A stretch of DNA of 41,005 nucleotides from a virus. Under the pieces are notes generated by a model, which was given only the letters and a program-made list of their open reading frames with translations, was not told where the DNA came from and searched no databases. This document shows, piece by piece, positions 1-13,200 of the stretch (its first letter is position 1; the number at the start of each line of letters is the position of its first letter). Location: the IMG/VR virus record IMGVR_UViG_3300032011_000030, positions 1 through 41,005 of that record. One strand, written 5' to 3'. The position numbers were made by a program, and so were the translations under genes.

Positions 1-1248
1 AAGCTCTACGCGGCTGTCTACTTCCCACGGAGACTGGATGATGTACTTCTGGTGTACACCAGCGTTTGGCACATCGTTAAATTGGGACCCCGGACGATCA
101 TCCGAACACACCCAGTAAAGGTTTGTTTGCTCAAGTGTGTAGATATACGGGTTGTCGCCTGACCACGTGTGGTCGTCATTCGTCCAAATGGCACTGGTTG
201 GCAGGCCCCTGTACCAAGTCGCTGACAACTCTCCGTCCATAAGCCACGTGTTGGTCGGAGCGGTGTTGTGTGCTGTCGGGAACCGTAAGAAATTATGTAA
301 CCGTAGTTTGTGTTTGTCGTAGGTCACGCCACTAATAACTTCGGGCGTGGGGTCACTGCTACCGCTTGAGTCAATCTCAAACGCTTGCCGGGTAACTAGG
401 CGATTTTCTATGACCGACGAACTGGCGTTAACTACCTTGATGACGCACTCTTCAATCACCATGTCTACTTGATTTTGTAGTGGGTAGGTGGTGGAAGATG
501 TGCGCGTAATGCCAGCAAGGGCCAAGTCTGCGCGTGTGGTCAGAACTTCCAGATAGCCGTACTTGTAAGTGCTTCCCAAAAAAGAGCCGTCGCCATAGCT
601 CATCTTCGGGTAGTCCGCCGTAGTGTGTACGCGGGGGTGAAGTGAGATGGGGACGTATGGCAACGAAGCGTAGACAATCGTGTAGTTATTAAACAACTCC
701 AGCATCTCGGCTTCGGTGTACGGCACATTGCCAGCGAGCCATGCCGGAAGAGGCATCAGGGCACCCTGATCCCCGCTGCCGCTACCGATGACATGGGAGT
801 TCAACACCGTGGCGCGATGAGCAGCGTAGCCGGAGGTGGCCGTGTCAGCACCAAAGCTGCCGGAAGATCCGTTTTTGGAAGTAAACTTGGTGAACAAGGT
901 GAACGGTCGGAAAGGTGTGAAACTTTTGTAAGCCTCGCTGTCGCTAATAGCGATAACGAAATCCTGACCGTACTTGCTGTACCCCCGATTGTTGACGCCC
1001 TGACGAGAAAGAACCTGTGCGCCAAAGGCCCCGAACGTACTGGTGATAGCGTTCTGCGAGTGGGAGATATTGCGTACGCTGAACGACGACTGGCGTTCTG
1101 TGAAGCCTTTGTCGATGTCTTCCCGAACTACGCCCTTGATGTTGCGAACCTGTCCGCCGAGATCTGAGCCGATCACATCGGTGTCTGCCGGGAGGTTGTT
1201 TCCTGTTGCTACCACCCAGTCAGTTATCTTGTCGTCGGTTACAGCCAT
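1..1248 (-). CDS. Tail fibre-like or other virion protein, partial (C-terminus beyond the window)
   Basis: The minus-strand frame stays open from the ATG at 1248 to the left edge, giving 416 residues with no stop, so the C-terminal part is missing. It begins MAVTDDKITDWVVATGNN and is rich in Ser, Thr, Gly, Asn and aromatic residues, with no long helices or membrane segments. That composition suits a beta-rich adhesion or tail-surface protein. Its ATG overlaps the TAA stop of the giant gene (TAATG), so translation is probably coupled to it. The last position of a late podovirus operon, after the tail and internal virion genes, often holds fibre or appendage genes. No receptor-binding or enzymatic motif is recognised, so the fibre role rests on composition and position only. 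Confidence 0.6.
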   Translation of the reverse strand, partial: MAVTDDKITDWVVATGNNLPADTDVIGSDLGGQVRNIKGVVREDIDKGFTERQSSFSVRNISHSQNAITSTFGAFGAQVLSRQGVNNRGYSKYGQDFVIAISDSEAYKSFTPFRPFTLFTKFTSKNGSSGSFGADTATSGYAAHRATVLNSHVIGSGSGDQGALMPLPAWLAGNVPYTEAEMLELFNNYTIVYASLPYVPISLHPRVHTTADYPKMSYGDGSFLGSTYKYGYLEVLTTRADLALAGITRTSSTTYPLQNQVDMVIEECVIKVVNASSSVIENRLVTRQAFEIDSSGSSDPTPEVISGVTYDKHKLRLHNFLRFPTAHNTAPTNTWLMDGELSATWYRGLPTSAIWTNDDHTWSGDNPYIYTLEQTNLYWVCSDDRPGSQFNDVPNAGVHQKYIIQSPWEVDSRVEL

Positions 1249-4200
1249 TATCTACCCGATGCCACGTTCGCGTCAAAAGCTCGTGTGCCAGCTTCCCTGT
1301 CGTTGCCCCTACGTATGTTTCTGCCCGTGACCATGAGGCGGCGAAGTCTGTCAGCCTTTGCTTTTGCGTTGACTTGTTCCGAACTGGAACCTCCTACCGA
1401 GACTCGTCGTTCTTCCATGACGGCTAAATTATCAATTTTGGTGACAAGGCTATTGTACGTCTTTTCGTCCAGCGTCTTCCAATCGCTTGTCGTCATTTTC
1501 TTCAAAACTCCAATTGCCTTGCCAGCGTTGGAGAACTGCATGGTGGAAAGTTTTCGTGCCAATACTGATAGTTTGCTCTTATCTTTAAAATCTCTTAGCT
1601 TTCGCCTGCCTTCTTTGTCGGTGCTATACTGCTTTATAAGCTGCTTTTCGGCGTCACGAAACTCGTCCTTGGTTATACGAAGCGGGCCACCAACTATGTC
1701 ACTTGCTTCTAGGCCCTGTTGCTGATCGTACGTTTGAATGATGTTACGTAAGTTTCGTTTTATGGAAGTGTTCGCATCTACGTCGTAGCCGCCGCCCCTC
1801 AAATCTCTTATCGCTTGCGCTGCACGAGGGATCTCGAACTGACGGTTTGCACGGGCAAGCCCAAGCAGTTGTAGTGCCAGTTGTCTGGGTGGCAGGCCGT
1901 TTGCCATCCGGTCTACGATAGTTGTTATGGAGAACGGCAACGAAGACTTTAGAGCATGCATCCCTACTGCCCCTGCTTTTTGCGGGAAGGTGTCATCCGG
2001 CACCACGATCTGAGTGCCGTCGTGCCGTCTGTTGGCACCGTACTCGGCCATAGTACTAAGCATCGGGTTAGTCTTGCTTGTTGCGATATGCAGAAGCTCC
2101 TCACCCACTACCGAAGATTGCGAAAGGGTGCTTCCAGCCCTGTCGAGAAGCGTGTCGCCCTCGATGTCCCCAAACATTTTCATAAACGCCGCAAGGACTT
2201 TCATCACATCCTTCTGGTTTGTCGGCTGACTGAGCCGTTCCTCTACGCCATTTATGACTCGACCTGTTCTGGGGTGCGCCAGCTTCATGTAGTTATATAC
2301 GTAATTGCTGGCTACCTGCATGGCCGGGTGCATGTCTTGGTCAACGCCAATTTCGTAGTCCCACTCAGGCCACTCGCCGGTCAGGAAGTACTCGATGTAC
2401 GAGCCGTACAAAGGGATAACTGCTGTCTGCGCAATTATGTAAGCTGATCGCGGAGTAAGCTCGCCGCTTTTTTTCTGTTCCGCTGTGAACGGGTTGGCAA
2501 TGCGGCGGGTTGACTTAGTGCCTTCGCGAGCGAAATCAAGTATGCCTCCACCAAACTCCCGAACAGTACCGAAGTTCCAGCCGGGGGCGCGTTGAAGCAG
2601 CATTACAAAGTCGCGCATCGACCGATTCCAATGCAGGCGGTCGTAAACCATCTGCCCGAAGCGGTTATCTACGGAGTCCCATGCGCGGTTAAGTGCGTCC
2701 TCCACTTTGAGCGGATTGGCATTGTCGCCCAGCCGCATCATCTCGTAACGCGCAAGGTCCATGTACGCCGCGAGTTTTGCGTTGGGGACAATCTTTTCAA
2801 AGAGCAGGCGCGAGGCGTCTTCTACGGCTTCTGTCATAACGCCGCCCGCTGTCTGTACTGCTTTGGTAGCTCGCTTCGTAACTTTCCCCAGCCCGGAAGC
2901 TTGCGTGTCTGCTCCGGAGAAACGGTCAAACCTCTGAGAGAAAGGAGCGTGGGGGTCTTCTTTCAAAACAATTTCCCACTGATTTCGCCACGTGTTGTCC
3001 CAGAGTTTACGGAACTCGGGACGGTAGCCTGCCGCTCTGCCGTTGACTTCTGCAACCTTCTCTACGAGCATAGAGTAAGTCGGGTCGAATTGTTCAGACG
3101 GGAGGATGCCACGGAACAGGCGGTCGGCCATTGCTCCGGTCGGGCCGTAGTTTGCCCAACCATACGCCTCTCCATGGAAGGGTGTAGACCACGACAGACG
3201 TTCCCCAAATTTGTTTTCGTAACCGACACCCAGTTTCTTCGCGCCGGGAATGTTGCCAATAACGTGGTCGAGGTAGCCCGGAACAGTGTTCAAAGGGAAG
3301 TTCATCAGACCACGTAGGCTACGCGCTGTTTTAATAGTTTGGCCATCTGGCCCGGTACGAGTTCCGTACACAAGCCTGTTGTTTGGCTTGGCTTTCCAGA
3401 TGCTCGTACCACCCCCGGAAAGAGGAAACCTTAGAGACTCTGGCATCTGCAAGGCTGCACGGCTCACGGCAGCGTACGGAGTAACAAACAACGCCGCATG
3501 CTTTGCAGTATCCCTTACCAAGTCCCGCGTAACTTGTTTACCAATGAGGTCGATCTGCCGTGCTGTCAGCTTCTTTCCCTCGGGTATCTTGTTGGTTTTA
3601 CGAAACTTCTTTTCCAAGTCACTGAAGTACCCGCCGTACTCATACTGATAGTCAGCGCGTTTCACTTCTGCACTGGAACCAATGTTCCTGATCTTTCGTG
3701 TTGCGCCTCGGGAAGCCCTGAGAATTTTTGAAATACCCAATGCGCCGTGACTCGACGCGCCTTCGTACATCATCGTAGAAGCGTGGAACGCGGACACTCC
3801 AAGCTGCAACATGTTCTGAAGGTTGGAGACTCGTCGAGCTTGGGACCAGATATCGCGGGGGAAACGTCCTATTCCACCGCTGCCTGCCGACTCCTCCAAA
3901 ACGGTAGACCCCTCAAAGCCACGTTTGAAAAGCCCAGTGCTTGCGAAGTTGCGACGTAGAATCTCTGCGCTATCGGGGTCGGCAAAGTACTGGATGGTAC
4001 CCTTCTTTTCGCCCTTGCGGCTCTGCTGGGAAAACTCGGTGACTTTTTCCATAAGATCCGTGGGTAGAAGGGTCATACCAGCAGGGGCGCGGACATTATC
4101 ATCGGACACCACGCGGACCACTAAACCCCGCTCCTCAAGGTCGTCCAGTAGTCGTATGCCGATGAGATAGTTTTGCAACTCCTCTGACTTTAGCCGCATG

Positions 4201-7200
4201 AGTTCGATGGGGTTGTACGTAGTAAGCCGGAACCCTTGGTGATCGTGCATGAACCTGATTCGGTCGAAATCGCCTACGGCGCTGGCTCCCGGCGTAGGGT
4301 CAGAACCAAAGCGAGAGACTTGGTTTTCGTACATCTCGCCCGTGTACGGATCGCGCATCAGGCCCACATCGGGAGCTTCCCGTGGTTCTTTTCTCGACCG
4401 AATGGGGAACTCAGAAGACCTGCCCCCAGTGCTTTGACTAACGGACTCAAGACCTTCTTTGATGTTGTCGATGTCTGCGCGAATCGCGTCCTGCATCTCT
4501 GTCTTATACAACTCGGACTCTACTGCCGTGGTCCTAAGATATTCGCGAAGCCGTGTGTCTGCGTTGTCCAGCCCCTGCCGCATAATGTTATGCAACTGCT
4601 CTATCATTTCGGGCTTGAGAGAATTATGAAACCGTTGTTCCATAAATTCTTGTGAGAGTTCTCCTCGGTAGAACATCTGGTATTGCGCAATAATGCTTTC
4701 TACCGGGTCAATAAGTCGGGGAACGTAATGGTCTGCGTACCGGTCCAGTGACAACACATCGTCGGGGTTGTGCGCCCGTAGTCTTGCCCAAGCGTTTATC
4801 TCTTCCACGAAAGGATCAAGCAGCGTGGCCTTGGCCTGCTGCATTATCTGCAAAGTTTCCTCGCCTGTGATGTCGTAAGACTTGGACTCAAGGACATCTA
4901 CCTGTCGCGGGGAAATTTGCTGATCGCCTTCGCGAAGAGCGATTGCCCTAAGTCCCCACTCGTTGCCCTGTTTTATCGTTATCGTGTTAAACAGGTTTTC
5001 GAGATCGTTAAGGGTGTTGCGGTAGACAGCCACGGCGTCTGCCGTACGGGAAATAGCTTCATTGCCAATTCTTTCCAAGTCTCTATGTACGCGACCAAGC
5101 TGCTTGTTCACCGCATAAGCAGTCTGTTTCATCGCGTGATTTCGCAGGGGGTTGTCCAAGTCGCCGTGGGTGACGTTGAGATTTCTGTCCATGCCTTTGC
5201 GCAACATCCCGATGATCGAAAAGGCCCTATTGCTGTCTTTCGCGAGGTTCTCCGCAACAGTTCTTGGAGTACGTACTACGTTAAACGGTGCAGACAAGAA
5301 CGAAGCCGAGGCCCGCCAGAGCCTCAAGGCTCTACCAACGGGCTTATCTGCCAACGAGGCCATCGTCATAGGCGGAGATTGGCCCGTAAAGTCTTCCAGC
5401 ATTTCTGCGACCTCGGCTGCTGCGTCCCCGCTGGAGTCGTCGATAGCTTCTGTAACTCGGTCCTTGTTGGGCCATTCCGGTTCGGGTCCGGTAGCGCGGG
5501 GGCGACCGTCTACAGGCTTGGCTCGCTGAACCCTTCTCGGCCCACCCAACATGTCGTCGCCACCGATGCGGCCCCTGCTTCTACCAAAGTCTTGAAGGTC
5601 CCGCCCAAGGGTTGGGTCGCGGGGCATGGCGTCGTCTGCCATCGAGTCGGCGTATCCGCGCCAGTATTGCTTGGCTGTTTCGGGGCGACGGCGTATCCAA
5701 GTCCCCATGCCGTTGCCACCTGCGCCTGCGGCCTCTTGTTCTGTAATACCCTTGGCGGAAACAGGCTTGCCGGAAGTCTTGCCGCGCAAGTTTGTTTCTA
5801 AACTACTGCGCCTGCCGGAAGTCTTGGAGCCAATGTCGGCAGCTTTTATAACCTCACCGTCTTTAAGGTCGGAGAACACTTCGACAGTGTTGACGTTTTC
5901 TTTACTGCGCAGAACGAGAGTGTTTTTGGTCTTTGAGTTGTTGGCCTGTCCAGACAAGTCGAACTTGGTGACCACAATGCTTCCCCGTTTACCAAGCTGG
6001 TTCTGGACCCACTCCCTGACGCCCGAGCGAATTGGACCTGTTTCGCCAAACTGTTTAGCGACTGGAGTTTGTCCTTCTACGGCTGCGGCGGCTGCTTCGG
6101 CTCGTTCGGTAATAATCTCTGTGGTTTTTAACGCACGGCTGTACTCAGACTCGGGGCCTTTGGCTCCAGTCCTAGCGGCAATGCGTGGGCCGGAGCCAAA
6201 CGGCCAAGCGGGGGCGTGGGTGCCAGCATGGACTGCGACCGGGCGCTGCGAACCAAAAATGCGGTTGATGTCCGATATTGTTCTTTGCTCTATAGCTGCG
6301 GTACGCTCGCGACCTTCTTGGGAAATTCTTTGGCCGTAAGGAACTTCGGAACGGGCTGGTGATTCCCTCGGCCTGCGAGGGCGGTTGCGCCAATCGGGGT
6401 CTAGCGCTCTGGTTTCCTCAATGATTCGCTGAAGCTCATCGTTACTGATCAAACCTTCTTTAAATCTGGCCTGAGCTTCGTCAAGCGTAAACCTTCTTGC
6501 GGATATTCGGGGATTGTCCCGAGCAGCCTGCACAGACCATGGCTCTTGCGGTCGGCCTCGTGGCCCACTGGCGGCAACGTTCCCTGCACCAGTGAATTGT
6601 TTGTTGCCCAGTGGCGCGTAAGGGTTAAAAGTTCCAGCTTCAAACCTCCCCGCTGCCTCAAATACCCCCGTGGGAGAAAAGTCGGGGAAGAGATCTTTCT
6701 GCATCCCTCTAGGAATAAACGGCCCAACTACGTTGACGACCCCCTTGTCTCCGAAGGCAGACCGATTTTTCTCGTTTGGCGGTACCGCGCCCAAGCGCTG
6801 TAAAAAGGCTTTTTGGTCTTCTGTAAACCTCCTCACACCCGTCTGTAAGTGCCCAATGGTACGGCCTTGTGCGTCAGAAATACTTTCACCAATAGTACTC
6901 GGGGCCGGACTGCTGGGGTGTGCGTCGATCGGTAGCCAGTCTTCCAGCCCCGGAACTGTGTACCCTCGCGGCCTGTTCACGAGAGAACCGCCTTGTGGCA
7001 TCAGTCTGGATCGGTCGGCAGTTTCCACTGGCCCCGGCACCGGGCTGCGCATAGAGACTTGATCGTCCCGTAGCAGATCTCCGGAACGGATACGGTTCTT
7101 CCCATGAAGAATTTGATCCCAAAGTAGGTTAGCGTGGTACGACCCGTAGAGGGGCTGCGCGTTGCCGGCGGGGCGCGTTTCGGCTTTAGCGCGAAGCAGC

Positions 7201-10200
7201 GTATCGTACAAGTTGCTGTCTACGACTTCCAAATTGGACGTAACTCTTTTTCGGTTCGAGACGTATTTGGTGTAAATCTGCTCCAGAGACACCGAGGCGT
7301 CTCTACCCCGCATGAACTCTTCAAGGTGCCTCTCAAAGTTTTCACGCAAATTGCCTCGGTCGAAGCGTCGAATGAGTCCCGCGCTTACCTCATTATCAAA
7401 AAATTCAGTAACTAATTTAGACAGGGGCTTGGGAGTAGCGCCGGGAGCAAGCAACTCACCCAACAGTATCTGAAAGTTTTCGTAAGTTTTTACAGTAGCA
7501 GCAACGGTGTCTTCGCTAATAATCGCTGACGAACTTTTGAAAGCGGGGTCAGCGTCAGAACTAACTGTCATGGCGCGAACGTAACCGGCCCGATCAACAC
7601 TGGTCGGCGTTTCGATGGAGATAGAGTAGACGGGTGTCTGTACTTCGCTTACGGCATGGACAACGGAGTTCTGTAAATTAGCCAACTCTCGGGCAGTCTC
7701 GCCGTTGTTGTCAGTAATTCTAACTGTAGGCTGAACTGTCGGGGGCGCGGCAACGTTTGCCTCTCTCCAGCTTGCGGGGTTCTTGGCTTTTGGCCCTGTT
7801 TCAGACCTTTCTACAATCGTGTACCCGGCGGCTTCGAGCCTAGTCTCAAACTGGTTCCCTTCCAACCCTCTTACGCGAGGGCCGAGGTTCAACGTGTTTT
7901 TGCGGATAAACGCTTTTGTAAGTGTACGGTCTGATTCTGTGTTGGAAGCCTTGGTCTTGAAAGGGAAGTCATCAGCAACCTGTGGGATTGGCAGCGTTTC
8001 ACGAACCCACACCGGTAGGCCAAGCCCTGTGTCTTTTTTCGTGGGCGCATCTATTGTCGCGTCAGGGTATTTCTTCACATCGCGACGGACCCAATCTCTG
8101 GCCTGCTCGAAAGCCTTGGTCCAGTCGCCGTCTTTGACAGTGATCGTTTTGGCAACAGTCTTGTTATCGCCCTTTGCAACGGGTTTGGGGTATTGAGGTT
8201 TAAATTCATCATTAAACCCGCTGGCAGTTCTAACATGAATGACCGCCTTGCCCTGATTGCCGTCTTGTTTCCTGCCTTGAACGATCTCGTACATTGTCGG
8301 AACAAGGACTTCCTGCTCTTGTCGAGTTTTGTTAATGCGGGTTTGGCGAGAAATCGACTCCTTGCTCTTCCCAACTTGCGCGGCGGAAAGAGTTTCTTGC
8401 GCAATCTCTGCAAGGTTGACGCCCTGCTCATCAAGAACTTTTTGGATTCCCTCGGCATCGGCTTCGTCCAGATAGGTTACAACTCGGTCTGTCTCTCCCC
8501 GATTGATAACAATAGTCTGACTTTTGGGTACAGACTGCTTTCCGGTAAAGACGTACAAGTTTTCTTCAACGGGGCTGTCACCAACGCGCACCCGGTAAGC
8601 AACTACGTTATCCGGGTCCAAGCCGTAGTTTACTGCTCTGTCGCGGGCCTCTTTCCGGGTAAGTTGATACGGCGCATCTTGCGGTAGGACGGCTTCCGCG
8701 CCCTCTGCCGCTGCGGCGTTCTGTTTTTGCGCAAGTGTCTCCGGTGTTGGAACGCTGATGTTGGCGCGTTTCCGAGCCTTGTCAGCAGCGACCTGCAAAT
8801 TACCCTTTCCGGTGCGGAATTGTTTGATTGCGTTGGCGCGGGTGCCGACAAGTGTAACTACCTCTCCGCCACGACTAATAAATTCAAAAGTAGCAGACCC
8901 GAGGCCCGACTGCCGCACAATGTATTGCACATCGGTAGGACCCATTTTCGCTACGGCGTTCTGTCGCGCTTTGGCTTTAAGGCCCTCTAAACGCTTGGTT
9001 GCCGCTTCCGTAAGAAGTACGCCACTGATTCGTGGGTTGTTTTGCAGAAGCTCGTCTTCAATCTCCTGCCGGAAACGCGCCCCTGTCGTTCTTCGGCCAC
9101 CGACTTTTACAAAAGTGCCAGCGTCCGTTCGGGGTTCTATCTTGGGCGCGGGGGTTTCCGAAGCGGGGTCAGGTGCAGCACCCTGCTCTGCCGCATCGTC
9201 GGCTTTCTCGGCATCTGCGGCGGCTTTTTTCTCTGCGGCGGCTTTTGCTTTGGCTGCTTTAGCGGCGGCTTTAACATCAGCTTTGATCTCCGCAGGAGTT
9301 TTGGCTGTTTGCTCGGCTAATTCCTCGGTCAGTCCCGCTAAGGTAGCGGCATTTTCTTCGGCTTGTCTCACGAGCGCGGCTGATCTGCCTTCAAGTACCT
9401 GTGTGACCAGTGCTTCTATAGCGGCCTCGTCTCCCGACACCATCGCCCCTAAATTTTCCGGGTCAACCACTCGCCAAAAGTCGTCACTGCGCGTGGCAAC
9501 ATCCTCTGGGGTCAAGTCTAGTGCTATGGCAAGTGCTTGTGGGTCCGCATCGAAAGCTTCCCCAGCGGCGGCAGGGGCAGGGGCAGCGGCGGCAGGCGGA
9601 GTGGCGTCAGCAGCGGCGGCAGGCGGAGTGGCGTCAGCAGCAGCGGCAGCAGCGGCTTTGGCGTCAAGCCAGTCGTCCAGCTTCTCGATCTCTTCCGGAG
9701 TGAGTTGCGCGAAGGTCTTTCGCGTTACACCATCTGGTTGAAACGCAAAGGGGGGCATATCCTCGTCGGATAAAATGGGGATACCACGGGACGAAGCAGG
9801 GGCAGCGGCGGCAGGCGGAGTGGCGTCAGCAGCGGCGGCAGGCGGAGTGGCGTCAGCAGCGGCGGCAGGCGGAGTGGCGTCAGCAGCAACAGGGTATTTC
9901 TTATTAAACTTAGCGTCTGCTACCGTCTTTTTGCCTTTTATGAAATCAATCTCAGTGCCGTCAGGTTGGTAGTAGCCCCAGCCCTGACGTTTGTTGTCAT
10001 ACTGATGGTAGACACCATCTGAGCGGGTAGCCCTACCTCTGGTCGCCTTGCCTTTGGATTCTTTGCGGGTCTTGTCCAGAATGAAAGCCTCGGGATCGTC
10101 GGCTTTCTTCTTGGGCGTGGTCTTTTGGGGCGTGGTCTTCTTGCTTGCGGTCTTCTTGCTGCGGGGAGGTTTGGTCGCGGCTTCTTCCGCCGCAACCTCT

Positions 10201-13200
10201 TCTATCGCCGCTTCAGACTGTGGCTTGTTGACTCCGGGGGCACTGTCAGGGGCGCGGGTTTCGTCCGCTTGCTGAATCGTTTCCGAAACAGGGTCTGCGG
10301 TGCGTGGGTTTTTACCGGCGTTAGACCCAGCGAGGGCAGGCGATTGGTCAACAAACTCTACTTTGGTGGGTTCTTTAGGAAGATTAGGAATGTCAACGCC
10401 TGTTTTTACGGGCATGGCACTTGGATCGAGTGGCGGGACAAACGTGTTCAGTACAAGCCCTTCTAGGTACGGGATTTGCACGGCAGCGCCAGCGGGCGTC
10501 TCTACGAGAATAGATCTGCCTCCTGACATCTTTCGCGCAGCGGCTTCCGCAACTCGTGCGGACGTTTGCTGCGGCGTCTCTGGAGGATTAAGCCTTTCCA
10601 CTTTGAACGGTGCAGTACCCGGCCTGCCAAGGGACTGGTTCGGATTCCACCCAATGGGGATTTTTTTTGCGGCGGCTTCTGCAAGTTGTTCCGGAAGTAA
10701 ACTGGCATCGAAAGTTTTATCCGTAAAACTTACATAACGGATAGGTACGCCGTCTGCGTTAAGCACGAGTGCGCCGAAGTCATCAATCTCATCAGCCTTG
10801 ATGCCGTGAAAACCAACCTCCCTGTACCACGCTCGGAGATTTGTAGCCTCTCCAGACAAATACTGAATCCGTGCGCCTTTCTCCGGGCGCGAAACTTGTC
10901 GCCCTCTTGCGCCTCGGGGGTCAAGCGTGGTGCCCCCAGTTTGCGTGGTCGTAGTGCTAGTGGGTGTCTCGTCTACTGTAATCTTGGGACCAGTGACACG
11001 ACGAACCGCAAATCTAACAGATTTATATCCGGGCAAATCTGGCGTACGGGGCGGAGCCACATCCCCTCGTGCGCCACTATACGGCAGGATAAGATCCATG
11101 AACTCAGGATCGTGCGCAAACCGGCGTCTAAGTTCTTCGTCTACAAGGGCTTCGATTCGTTCGCCACCGTCCAAAATCCGGTCGCCTGCGGAACGAACTT
11201 CCGGAGACAGGCCCTCTTTGAATTTTTCAGATGGGCCGAGAACTAAGTCGCGCAAGCGAGACTTGTTTGACGCAAGGTACTGGCGCTGTTGCGCCATGGA
11301 CAAACCGGCACGGCTGCCAACAAAACCTCCAAGGATCGGGGCCAAGCCCAGCGCAACATACCGAAGCATTGAGACATCAAGGATTTCCCCGGCTTCCTGA
11401 GCAGCGATCTGCTCGGCTTCAAGGTCGGTCCAAAGGATCGAGGCTCCGGTTGAAATCGTAGTATTAATTGCAGCCTGTTTTGCATACTGCGGGAGCGGGA
11501 CAAACCGGTTGTTTTGTTTTATCTTCCCGCGCAGCGCGTTGGCTTCTTTTCTCAAAGTTCCCACCAACGCTTTTTTATTAGTGATCCGTGTAGCTTCTCT
11601 GATTTTTCTGAGTTGCGCTTCTAGTTCGGGACCGCCTTTGCCTGCGGCAAGTTGTTTTATGCGGTACTGCTCAATAGCGTGGTCAAGCTTGGCTATTACG
11701 TTTTCTTGGTAGTCGAGCCTTCTTTGAATACTATCAAGTGACGTACCCAGTCGAGCGGCGTAGTTAGCTCTTTGGCGTGGCTTGTTGGGCGTGAACCGCG
11801 CCATATTCGAGTCGCCAGTGACTCTGGTGCCCTCTGGGTAATACCGCTGTTGCGCACCAATGAGTCCGGGGTCGGGCATATCAAGCGCGTCACCCAGATC
11901 AAGACCATCGGTACCTTCAAGTGCTTCAAGGATTACAGATCTTTCACCTGTCGCAGCACCGATATCGAGGTCAAGGTTCCCGACAGGCTCGTAAACGTCG
12001 TCAAGATCGACTTCGCTTACAGGGACACGTTTACCCGTCTTGGCATCGAGAGCCATGCGCGATTGCTCCCTAAGCCGTTTTACATAAGTCTTAGCGGCTT
12101 CGTTCATAAGGGCTTCGCTGCCGCGCCGATACCAGCCTATTGCCGGAAACCCGAAATCAAAAAGGGCATCTATGGGCGTAAGGTAGAACTCTCCGCTCCG
12201 CACGATGTGTTTGGGGGTATCGAATTTAAGCTGGACTCTGTTTCCAAAGTCGTCGTAAGCTTCTTCGTACGTCTCTTGCTCGGTGTTACCAAACTCAATC
12301 TGCCAGTCGGTACCGGGTACCTCACCCGAAAAGTCAGGACGGTTAGATCCGTAAGAAACGCGCAATGCCTTTGCCACGCCGATCAACTCCGCAAAGAGCT
12401 TGGCGTTGCTGGCAATGTTAGACGCCTCATTCCTCTCCTCGGTGGTCATGTTGTTCTTTAGGATAGTTCCAAACTCTCCCAGAACCCGATCTTGAAACTC
12501 AAGCTTCTCTGACCACGGGGCGTCGTCGGCTGGCCGAGGGATGTTCATCTCCTTGGCCATAATCGTTGCGGTTACGTAGTCCAGCAGGCCATCTTGCGTC
12601 CGTGTGTTGTCATACGCTTCTGGCTCGGCAGGGGCTTCAAGAACGTCTTGCCCTTGCTCAAACTCCAACATGGATTTGACATACTCGCCTAACTTCAAAC
12701 GCCAAGTTTGGCGCAGCAGCATGTCACCCCACCACTGCATGGTGTCTTCGTCGCCTTCAGCAATGTTCGCAATCTCTTCCCCAACCGCTTCGCGAGCAAG
12801 GTCCCCACCTGTCCCAAGAAACGACATGACGTTCCATACGCTGTCTCCGATGCTGTCTAGAACTCCACCGGGAGCGTGGCGATAGTGATCCGAATCAAGT
12901 CCCTGCTCCACTGCACCCCAGTAGGCGTCATTTATTTCATCCAGTCCGGCAAGTTTGAGGAGGTCAAGCGCACCGCCAGCCATACCGCCGATAGCAGCAC
13001 CGCCGACTGCGCCTGCGCCTATGCCAAAAGGCCCGCCTAAAGCGCCAATGCCTGCGCCAATGCCTGCGCCTGCGGCGGCAAGTCGGGTAGTAAGCAAAGG
13101 GGCGTCGGGCGCGGAAGCGTCTAGGTCATATGGGAGGTTGGTTTTAGGGTTAATAAATTGCTTGAGGATCTCAGCCCTATGCGCCTTTGTGGCAGGTTCC

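Noticed and set aside
4917-5801. Long plus-strand open frame opposite the giant gene (294 codons); similar ones at 8758-9741 and 38129-39013
   Set aside because: They are antisense to strongly supported genes, have Ser/Arg/Cys-rich shadow composition and lack ribosome binding sites.
9583-9882. CRISPR array
   Set aside because: The repeats are tandem 27-bp coding units without spacers inside an open frame. No repeat-spacer pattern was seen elsewhere in the window.
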